Positions 1-4,236 of a stretch of 6,652 bases of DNA are shown here, piece by piece. A program made the translations under genes and the position numbers. Below the pieces are notes generated by a model. It saw only the letters and a list, made by a program, of their open reading frames with translations, had not been told where the DNA came from and made no database searches. Positions within the stretch are counted from its first letter, which is position 1; every line of letters starts with the position of its first letter. Origin of the DNA: Pseudomonadota bacterium (GTDB lineage Bacteria > Pseudomonadota > Gammaproteobacteria > Pseudomonadales > Pseudomonadaceae); NCBI GenBank assembly GCA_023431055.1, contig JAEYXX010000102.1, positions 1-6,652 of the forward strand, written 5' to 3'.

Positions 1-19
1 ACTACCTGCGTTGGCAATA

Positions 20-130
20 CTGCGTTAAAAACAGCCTCAAAATGCTCATTTACAGCACGTAAACTGCGCTTTTTCGGCTGTTTTCGCCTTGTCTTGCCTG
101 CCTCGCCTACGTTTTTCAACGGCCTGCTAG
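20..130. repeat. Palindromic intergenic repeat upstream of ppiB
   Basis: This non-coding stretch folds as a long imperfect palindrome. A perfect 9-bp inverted repeat (28-36 AAAACAGCC with 76-84 GGCTGTTTT) encloses an AAAA/TTTT pair (39-42/70-73) and an apical TTTAC/GTAAA stem (49-53/59-63) with a 5-nt loop. A further tract at 111-130 (GTTTTTCAACGGCCTGCTAG) resembles the outer arm again. It is richer in A/T than the genes around it. I recall closely similar sequences recurring between genes in pseudomonads, which suggests a dispersed repeat family, but I cannot check copy number here. The element may begin left of the window. I found no convincing promoter hexamers in it. Confidence 0.55.
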
Positions 131-143
131 GGCTGTTCACCCA

Positions 144-158
144 CGAGCCAGCGGCTCG
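144..158. other. Small hairpin in the ppiB leader
   Basis: CGAGCC (144-149) and GGCTCG (153-158) form a 6-bp stem with a 3-nt AGC loop, ending 25 nt before the ppiB start codon. No T-run follows, so it is not a typical rho-independent terminator. It could be a leader structure or the edge of the upstream repeat; its function is unknown. Confidence 0.35.
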
Positions 159-183
159 AACCTGCCTCATCACGGATACGATC

Positions 184-681
184 ATGATCAAACTGCACAC
201 CAACCACGGCGTCATCACCCTGAACCTGTTCGCCGACAAGGCCCCGGAAACCGTGGCCAACTTCGAGCAATACGTGAAGGAAGGCCACTACGACGGCACC
301 ATCTTCCACCGTGTGATCGGCAACTTCATGATCCAGGGCGGCGGTTTCGAGCCGGGCATGAAGCAGAAGCCGACCCGCGCACCGATCAAGAACGAAGCCA
401 ACAACGGTGTCGCCAACAAGGTCGGCACCATCGCCATGGCCCGCACCATGGAGCCGCATTCGGCCAGCGCGCAGTTCTTCATCAACGTCGCCGACAACAG
501 CTTCCTCAACCACAGCGCGCCGACCGTTCAGGGCTGGGGCTACGCCGTGTTCGGTGAAGTGGTCGAAGGCATGGACGTGGTCGAGAAGATCAAAGGCGTG
601 GCCACCACCATGAAAGCCGGCCATCAGGACGTGCCGGTGGATGACGTGATCATCGAAAAGGCCGAAATCGTAGCCGAGTAA
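184..681 (+). CDS. ppiB: Peptidyl-prolyl cis-trans isomerase B (cytosolic cyclophilin)
   Basis: Cyclophilin-type PPIase that speeds cis-trans isomerisation of Xaa-Pro bonds during folding in the cytoplasm. The 165-residue product matches the usual PpiB length (about 164). Visible cyclophilin signatures include FHRVI at 41-45 with the catalytic arginine R43, FMIQGGGF at 48-55, GTIAMAR at 81-87, SAQFFINV at 95-102 and YAVFGEV at 120-126. There is no signal peptide or membrane segment, which fits the cytosolic B form. I chose the ATG at 184 because the protein then begins [10 protein letters not shown] like its orthologues and has a GGA Shine-Dalgarno core at 174-176. The same frame stays open to a TTG at 94, but that extension runs through the upstream repeat and has no family counterpart. 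lpxH follows after 4 nt, so the two are probably co-transcribed. Confidence 0.96.
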   Translation: MIKLHTNHGVITLNLFADKAPETVANFEQYVKEGHYDGTIFHRVIGNFMIQGGGFEPGMKQKPTRAPIKNEANNGVANKVGTIAMARTMEPHSASAQFFINVADNSFLNHSAPTVQGWGYAVFGEVVEGMDVVEKIKGVATTMKAGHQDVPVDDVIIEKAEIVAE

Positions 682-685
682 GTCG

Positions 686-1414
686 ATGATCCTGCTGATC
701 TCCGATCTGCACCTCGAAGAGAAACGCCCGGACATTACCCGGGCGTTTCTGCATTTTCTCGCCACCCGCGCGCGTCAGGCCGAGGCGCTGTACATCCTCG
801 GCGACTTCTTCGAAGTCTGGATCGGCGACGACGGCATGACGCCCTTCCAGCACGAGATCGCTGGTGCGCTACGTGAGCTGAGCGATACCGGCACGCGCAT
901 CTACCTGATGCACGGCAATCGCGACTTCCTTATCGGCAAGCGCTTCTGCCGCGAAGCGGGCTGCACCCTGCTAAGCGATCCGCACAAAGTGCAGATGGGC
1001 GGCGAGTCGGTTCTACTCATGCACGGCGACAGCTTGTGCACCCTCGATGTCGGCTACATGAAGCTACGCCGCTGGCTGCGTAACCCGCTCTCGCTGCTGA
1101 TTCTGCGCAATCTGCCACTGAGCACCCGGCAGAAATTGGCGAGCAAGCTGCGCGACGAAAGCCGAGCGCAAACGCGGATGAAGGCCAGCGAGATCGTCGA
1201 TGTCACCCCAGAGGAAGTGGTCAGGGTGATGGCCGCGCACGGCGTGCGTACGCTGATTCACGGCCATACCCACAGGCCGGCAGTGCATGAGCTGATCGTT
1301 AACGGCCAAGCGGCGCGGCGCATCGTGCTGGGCGACTGGGATCGCCAGGGCTGGGCGTTGCAGATCGATGACGAGGGCTTCAACCAGGCACCGTTCGAAC
1401 TGACGCCAGCCTGA
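686..1414 (+). CDS. lpxH: UDP-2,3-diacylglucosamine diphosphatase (lipid A synthesis)
   Basis: LpxH hydrolyses UDP-2,3-diacylglucosamine to lipid X (2,3-diacylglucosamine 1-phosphate) and UMP, the fourth step of lipid A synthesis, at the inner face of the cytoplasmic membrane. The product has 242 residues (E. coli enzyme 240). It carries the full calcineurin-like metallophosphoesterase set: DLH at 7-9, GD at 39-40, GNRD at 77-80, MHGD at 112-115 and GHTH at 193-196. The expected Mn2+ ligands D7, H9, D40, N78, H113, H194 and H196 are all present. Its ATG lies 4 nt after the ppiB stop. A GAG at 676-678, inside the ppiB end, is the only obvious ribosome-binding core, so translation is probably coupled to ppiB. 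It ends just before a repeat-rich region without a classical terminator. Confidence 0.96.
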   Translation: MILLISDLHLEEKRPDITRAFLHFLATRARQAEALYILGDFFEVWIGDDGMTPFQHEIAGALRELSDTGTRIYLMHGNRDFLIGKRFCREAGCTLLSDPHKVQMGGESVLLMHGDSLCTLDVGYMKLRRWLRNPLSLLILRNLPLSTRQKLASKLRDESRAQTRMKASEIVDVTPEEVVRVMAAHGVRTLIHGHTHRPAVHELIVNGQAARRIVLGDWDRQGWALQIDDEGFNQAPFELTPA

Positions 1415-1416
1415 CC

Positions 1417-1477
1417 GTGGCCCGGATGAAATCCGGGGCGATCTTCGAAATTGCTCCCCGGATTTCATCCGGGCTAC
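1417..1477. repeat. Inverted pair of REP-like palindromes (BIME-type)
   Basis: Two 19-bp arms, 1420-1438 and 1456-1474, are perfect reverse complements separated by 17 nt. Each arm is also a hairpin by itself: CCCGGAT-GAA-ATCCGGG at 1421-1437, and CCCGGAT-TTC-ATCCGGG at 1457-1473. The right unit ends in CTAC (1474-1477), which reads GTAG on the other strand, the tetranucleotide found at the head of RAYT-associated REPs. The left unit has the degenerate GTGG at 1417-1420. This matches the head-to-head REP doublets known from pseudomonads. It starts 3 nt after the lpxH stop codon and may stabilise or terminate that mRNA. Confidence 0.85.
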
Positions 1478-1494
1478 GACCGAAGGGCTCTGCT

Positions 1495-1597
1495 CCCCTC
1501 TCCCGCTTGCGGGAGAGGGGCTGGGGGAGAGGGCGACGGCGGATGCTGCAACGCCCTCTCCCGCCCTTCAGGCACCCTCTCCCATAAATGGGAGAGG
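1495..1597. repeat. Cluster of three hairpins sharing a CTCTCCC core
   Basis: Three successive palindromes are built from the same 7-mer. The first pairs 1495-1506 with 1509-1520 (12 bp, TT loop). The second pairs 1525-1535 with 1552-1562 (11 bp, 16-nt loop). The third pairs 1576-1585 with 1588-1597 (10 bp, AA loop). CTCTCCC or its complement GGGAGAG appears six times (1498, 1511, 1525, 1556, 1577, 1590). I recall this GGGAGAGGG type of palindrome as widespread in proteobacterial intergenic DNA. The last hairpin ends 3 nt beyond the miaE stop codon. No hairpin is followed by a T-run on either strand, so any termination here would not be the standard intrinsic kind. Confidence 0.85.
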
Positions 1598-1600
1598 CCA

Positions 1601-2233
1601 TCAGATGGCCGCTTCGCGGCTGCTTTCTATGGGCACACCACTATGGAAACGGAACTGCTCATCCGGCGTGGTGATCAGCTCCTGCTCCACAGCCCGCACC
1701 ACCTCGATTCGTGCGTCCACGTCCGCCGCGTCGCCATACAGGTAGGCGAGCTTGAGATACCCACGGTAGTGGCGCCCTTCGCTCTCCAGCAATCCGGCGT
1801 AGAACTTGGCCAGCTCGGCATCCAGACGCGGCACCAGGGCGGCGAAGCGCTCACATGAGCGCGCTTCGATAAAGGCCCCCACCACCAGCACGTCCACCAG
1901 CCGCTCCACTTCGCCACCGCGCAGCAGCGCGCGCAGCCCTGCTGCGTAGCGCGACGCGGAAACATGGCGGACCTCGATGCCACGCCCACGGATGATCTTG
2001 CTCACCTGCTCAAAGTGCACCAGCTCCTCACGGGCCAAACGCGACATTCTCGCGGTCAATTCGGTCTTGGTCAGGTAGCGTCCCATCAGGCTAAGGGCCG
2101 TCTGTGCCGCCTTGTATTCCAGGTTGCGGTGGTCGAGCAGGAGAATCTCCTGCTGACGCAAGGCCTCTTCCAGCCAGGCGTTGGGGGTTGCAACGCCGCC
2201 GAGAAACTCGAGAATTTCCTGCAGGATCGTCAC
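1601..2233 (-). CDS. miaE: tRNA-(ms2io6A37)-hydroxylase, diiron
   Basis: MiaE hydroxylates the isopentenyl group of ms2i6A at tRNA position 37, using O2 and a diiron site, in tRNAs that read codons starting with U. With this start it has 210 residues, as expected. The ferritin-like four-helix ligands are visible: E39 in LEYKAA, E70 and H73 in EELVH (ExxH), E123 in FIEARSCERF, and E152 and H155 in SEGRHY (ExxH). The protein ends shortly after the conserved RFHSGVP. I chose GTG at 2233 because a strong GAGGAA site lies just upstream, the N-terminus (TILQEILEFLGG) then lines up with the family, and the 15 extra codons up to ATG 2278 have only about 5 of 14 third positions as G/C after the first ATG. 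ATG at 2278 or 2275 remains possible. It is divergent from the usp gene. Confidence 0.92.
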   Translation of the reverse strand: MTILQEILEFLGGVATPNAWLEEALRQQEILLLDHRNLEYKAAQTALSLMGRYLTKTELTARMSRLAREELVHFEQVSKIIRGRGIEVRHVSASRYAAGLRALLRGGEVERLVDVLVVGAFIEARSCERFAALVPRLDAELAKFYAGLLESEGRHYRGYLKLAYLYGDAADVDARIEVVRAVEQELITTPDEQFRFHSGVPIESSREAAI

Positions 2234-2236
2234 AGG

Positions 2237-2242
2237 TTCCTC
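2237..2242 (-). promoter_or_regulatory. Ribosome binding site deciding the miaE GTG start
   Basis: On the minus strand GAGGAA occupies 2242-2237, three bases before the GTG at 2233-2231 (five from the end of GAGG). The alternative ATGs at 2278 and 2275 have only GAGAG (2293-2289), 10 or 13 nt away. This site is the main reason for choosing the shorter miaE. Confidence 0.65.
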
Positions 2243-2322
2243 ACCATTACTCGGAACATGCTGGGCATTTGACATCATATTTGAAGCGCTCTCGGTGCTG
2301 GCGAGGTTGGAAATGGCGGGCC

Positions 2323-2328
2323 ATTATA
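2323..2328 (-). promoter_or_regulatory. Probable -10 box of the miaE promoter
   Basis: The minus strand reads a perfect TATAAT at 2328-2323, giving a predicted start near 2316 and a leader of about 80 nt to the GTG. I see no good -35 hexamer 16-18 bp upstream (CTGGTC at 2351-2346 is poor) and no extended -10 TG, so an activator may be needed or the site may be weak. Confidence 0.5.
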
Positions 2329-2358
2329 CGAGTGGCAGGCCGCACGACCAGCACGCCG

Positions 2359-2401
2359 TTGATACAGGTCAAGAAGCTGCTGGCAATGACGCACCTATAG
2401 T
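2359..2401 (+). promoter_or_regulatory. Anr/FNR box and class II promoter of the usp gene
   Basis: TTGATACAGGTCAA at 2359-2372 matches the Anr/FNR consensus TTGAT-N4-ATCAA at 9 of 10 positions. A -10 hexamer TATAGT lies at 2396-2401 (5 of 6), predicting a start near 2407. The box centre at 2365.5 is then at -41.5, the standard position for class II FNR-type activation, where the box replaces the -35. Several P. aeruginosa usp genes are known to be induced by Anr under oxygen limitation. The box match and spacing are seen; the regulation is inferred. Confidence 0.75.
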
Positions 2402-2435
2402 TGGCTAAGCGCTATTCACTCTCAGGGAGACGACC

Positions 2436-3299
2436 ATGCAAGCGATCCGTAGCATTCTGGTGGTGATGGAACCCCAGCACCCGGAGGGCCTCGCGCTGAA
2501 GCGGGCAAAACTAATAGCTGGAGTCACCCGGTCGCACCTGCACCTGCTGGTTTGCGACAAGAAAGGCGACCACAGCGCGTGGCTCAACGATCTCAGCAGC
2601 AGCCTCGCCGGAGAAGGTTTCAGCGTCTCCACCCAGCAGTCCTGGCATGACAACCAGCACCAGACCATCATCGCCGTGCAGCAGGCCGAGGGCTGCGGCC
2701 TGGTGATCAAGCAGCACCTGCCGGACAACCCACTGAAGAAAGCCATCCTCACCCCCGAGGACTGGAAGTTGCTGCGCTATTGCCCAGGCCCGGTGCTGAT
2801 GGTCAAGACCGAACGCCCCTGGACCGGCGGCAACATCCTCGCCGCCGTGGACGTCGGCAACGCCGATGGCGAGCACCGCACCCTGCATGCCGGCATCATC
2901 AGCCATGGCTACGATATCGCCGGCCTGGCCAAGGGCACGCTGCACGTGACTACCGCACACCCTACGCCGATGCTCTCGGCAGCCGACCCCACCTTCCAGC
3001 TCAAGGAAACCATCGAGGCGCGCTACCGCGAACAGTGCCGCAGCTTCCAGGCCGAGTACGACATCAGTGACGAACGCCTGCATGTGCTCGAAGGCCCGGC
3101 CGACGTGGTGATTCCGCAGGTTGCCCACCAGCTCGATGCTGCGGTCACGGTGATCGGCACCGTGGCGCGCACTGGCCTGTCCGGCGCGCTGATCGGCAAT
3201 ACCGCCGAGGTCATACTCGATGCACTGGAAAGCGACGTGCTGGTGCTCAAGCCGGACGAAGTCATCGCCCATCTCGAGGAGTTAGTGGCACAGCGCTGA
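2436..3299 (+). CDS. Tandem-domain universal stress protein (UspE-like)
   Basis: A cytoplasmic stress protein of 287 residues made of two Usp domains (about 5-125 and 131-274), the architecture of UspE. The second domain has the nucleotide-binding pattern GTVARTGLSGALIGNTAE at 241-258, followed by SDVLVLKPD at 266-274, and the early aspartate D139 (AAVDVG). The first domain has the beta strands (ILVV at 7-10, PVLMVK at 119-124) but lacks the glycine loop, so ATP probably binds only the second half. No signal or membrane segment is seen. The ATG has a good AGGGAGA site at 2424-2430. The likely role is survival during stationary phase, energy starvation or low oxygen, consistent with the Anr box upstream. 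The exact biochemical function of such proteins is not known. An intrinsic terminator follows 11 nt after the stop. Confidence 0.9.
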   Translation: MQAIRSILVVMEPQHPEGLALKRAKLIAGVTRSHLHLLVCDKKGDHSAWLNDLSSSLAGEGFSVSTQQSWHDNQHQTIIAVQQAEGCGLVIKQHLPDNPLKKAILTPEDWKLLRYCPGPVLMVKTERPWTGGNILAAVDVGNADGEHRTLHAGIISHGYDIAGLAKGTLHVTTAHPTPMLSAADPTFQLKETIEARYREQCRSFQAEYDISDERLHVLEGPADVVIPQVAHQLDAAVTVIGTVARTGLSGALIGNTAEVILDALESDVLVLKPDEVIAHLEELVAQR

Positions 3300-3310
3300 A
3301 CCAATGAGTG

Positions 3311-3350
3311 AAACAAAAATGCCGCTCGATTCAGAGCGGCATTTTTGTTT
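3311..3350. terminator. Bidirectional rho-independent terminator
   Basis: A perfect 17-bp inverted repeat (3311-3327 with 3334-3350) surrounds a 6-nt loop. The GC core is GCCGCTC/GAGCGGC, flanked by AAACAAAAAT on the left and ATTTTTGTTT on the right, so each strand has a T-rich tail. It lies 11 nt after the usp stop and 5 nt beyond the stop of the convergent DUF1289 gene, and should end both transcripts. Confidence 0.93.
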
Positions 3351-3355
3351 GGGGG

Positions 3356-3832
3356 CTAAACCCTCAGCTCCAGCCCTTCACGCAGAAACCTCGGCGCAAT
3401 ATAGCGCTCGTAGTGCGCCTCGGAGAGCAGGAAGAACTCCCTGTCGATGGCATCGCGCAGATCGGGCAGCGGCCAGTTGCGAAATTCCGGCAACAGCACC
3501 ATCCCGTAGGCTTCCAGCTGATTGATCACCCGCGCGCCCCTTGCGATCAGCTGGTAGGCCCAGCAGTACGGCGACTGCTGCGGCACGAAGCGAATCTGCC
3601 GCTGTTCCAGCTGCTGCCGCAGACGCTGCTCGTCGAACACCTCGACCTTGGCCGTCATCACCTGCACCAGCAGCACTTCCAAACGTGTCCAGACGGCGCG
3701 CTTCTCATCGTCGTTGTAGCTGTTCCAGTTGATCACCTCATGGTGGAAGCGCTTGCAACCGCGGCACACGACATCGCCGTAAACGGTCGAACACAACCCC
3801 ACACAGGGCGTCTTGATGCGCTGATTGGACAT
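3356..3832 (-). CDS. DUF1289 protein with a four-cysteine cluster
   Basis: A 158-residue protein of unknown function. The N-terminus carries the DUF1289 pattern: TPCVGLC with C10 and C14, then CRGC with C23 and C26, followed by RFHHEVINW. Such a C-x3-C-x8-C-x2-C set could bind zinc or an iron-sulfur cluster; this is inferred, not shown. The remaining hundred or so residues go well beyond the short DUF1289 core; they are rich in charged and aromatic residues (for example SPYCWAYQLIARGARV near 87-102) and show no membrane segment or signal peptide. The ATG at 3832 fits the family start, but no Shine-Dalgarno sequence is visible in the 20 nt before it. A possible -10 (TAAGAT) lies upstream around 3872-3867, with only a weak -35. 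The gene is divergent from acnB, and the same acnB-adjacent arrangement is, as I recall, found in other pseudomonads. Confidence 0.85.
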   Translation of the reverse strand: MSNQRIKTPCVGLCSTVYGDVVCRGCKRFHHEVINWNSYNDDEKRAVWTRLEVLLVQVMTAKVEVFDEQRLRQQLEQRQIRFVPQQSPYCWAYQLIARGARVINQLEAYGMVLLPEFRNWPLPDLRDAIDREFFLLSEAHYERYIAPRFLREGLELRV

Positions 3833-3918
3833 GGCGAAACAACATAAACGGCAAAACGGCCTGGCATCTTAGCCCTTTGTCTAATTCAGATCACCCCTGC
3901 CGAAACGGGGACATCGGC
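3833..3918. other. Intergenic segment between the DUF1289 gene and the acnB promoter
   Basis: This is the left part of the 404-bp gap between the divergent genes. It contains the leader and presumed promoter of the DUF1289 gene, an A/T-rich stretch TCTAATTCAGA at 3880-3890 that is nearly palindromic, and small stems (CCCC 3894-3897 with GGGG 3907-3910; alternatively GCCGA 3899-3903 with TCGGC 3914-3918). I recognise no specific operator and no gene here. Confidence 0.4.
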
Positions 3919-3947
3919 TTAACTTTATTCGCGCTTTCCATTAGAAT
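3919..3947 (+). promoter_or_regulatory. Sigma-70 type promoter of acnB
   Basis: TTAACT at 3919-3924 (4 of 6 to TTGACA) and TAGAAT at 3942-3947 (5 of 6 to TATAAT) are separated by exactly 17 bp. Transcription should begin near 3954, leaving a leader of about 280 nt before the acnB GTG. This is the best-matching sigma-70 promoter in the gap. Confidence 0.65.
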
Positions 3948-3977
3948 CGGCCCGCCTTTTACGGCGCCAATGTCCGT

Positions 3978-4120
3978 TGGAAGCTGTTTTCAAAGCGTCA
4001 CGAGCACAGTCGATCCTGCAGGTACGATGGCGGCGCAGCCACTCGGAGTCCCCCCGAGCCTCTGCGCCCGCCCTCATCAGAAACCGTCCTGCCGGCGTAA
4101 AACTTTGAAAGCAGCTTCTA
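3978..4120 (+). ncRNA. Long structured hairpin in the acnB leader
   Basis: The 5' leader can fold as a rod. The outer helix pairs 3980-3995 with 4103-4118 (16 bp, one G-U) and extends to 3978/4120. A middle helix pairs GCAGG 4018-4022 with CCTGC 4088-4092. An inner helix pairs 4029-4038 with 4062-4072 (10 bp, one bulged C at 4069). An apical helix pairs CTCGG 4042-4046 with CCGAG 4054-4058 around a 7-nt loop. No T-run follows, so it does not look like a free-standing sRNA or an intrinsic terminator. I do not recognise it as a named RNA family. The pairing is read directly from the sequence; a regulatory role is inferred from its place in the leader. Confidence 0.55.
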
Positions 4121-4179
4121 CAAGAGACTCGTGAAACCTTGGCCGATCGGCTCATAAAGTCGAAAGGCGCATGGTTCAT

Positions 4180-4229
4180 GGGTTTCTGGATCGCGTCCCG
4201 GACAACCCTTTGGGACCACTGATGAGGGT
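4180..4229 (+). promoter_or_regulatory. Alternative pairings around the acnB ribosome binding site
   Basis: The Shine-Dalgarno core GAGGG (4224-4228) lies 8 nt before the GTG. ACCCTT at 4205-4210 can pair with GAGGGT at 4224-4229 and hide it. Two competing helices use the same partner or block it: GGGTT 4180-4184 with AACCC 4204-4208, and GTCCC 4195-4199 with GGGAC 4212-4216. These stems are short, so a switch is only a possibility. Pseudomonad acnB is known to be repressed by the PrrF iron-responsive sRNAs; I did not attempt to assign a pairing site. Confidence 0.3.
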
Positions 4230-4236
4230 AATAACT

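Noticed and set aside
1..183. Search for a ppiB promoter
   Set aside because: TTGGCA at 11-16 resembles a -35, but no matching -10 lies 16-18 bp downstream; I cannot support a promoter.
127..765. A 212-codon minus-strand frame over ppiB
   Set aside because: Antisense shadow of a conserved cyclophilin gene, with histidine- and glycine-rich low-complexity content.
1415..1600. CRISPR array as an explanation for the repeats
   Set aside because: Repeats are palindromic, alternate in orientation and have irregular short spacing, with no regular spacers and no cas genes.
1451..1858. A 135-codon plus-strand frame through the repeat region into miaE
   Set aside because: It is made of REP and hairpin repeats and then antisense miaE, with no family resemblance.
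2511..3272. A 253-codon minus-strand frame over the usp gene
   Set aside because: Antisense shadow of the Usp gene, whose plus-strand domains, ribosome site and terminator all agree.
4047..4053. Hairpin with bulged C near acnB considered as an iron-responsive element
   Set aside because: The loop AGTCCCC does not match the CAGTGN loop of true iron-responsive elements, and the bulge is not at the required distance.
3970..4134. A 54-codon plus-strand frame at the start of the acnB leader
   Set aside because: No good ribosome site, mixed third-position composition and complete overlap with the rod-like hairpin make it more likely non-coding RNA.
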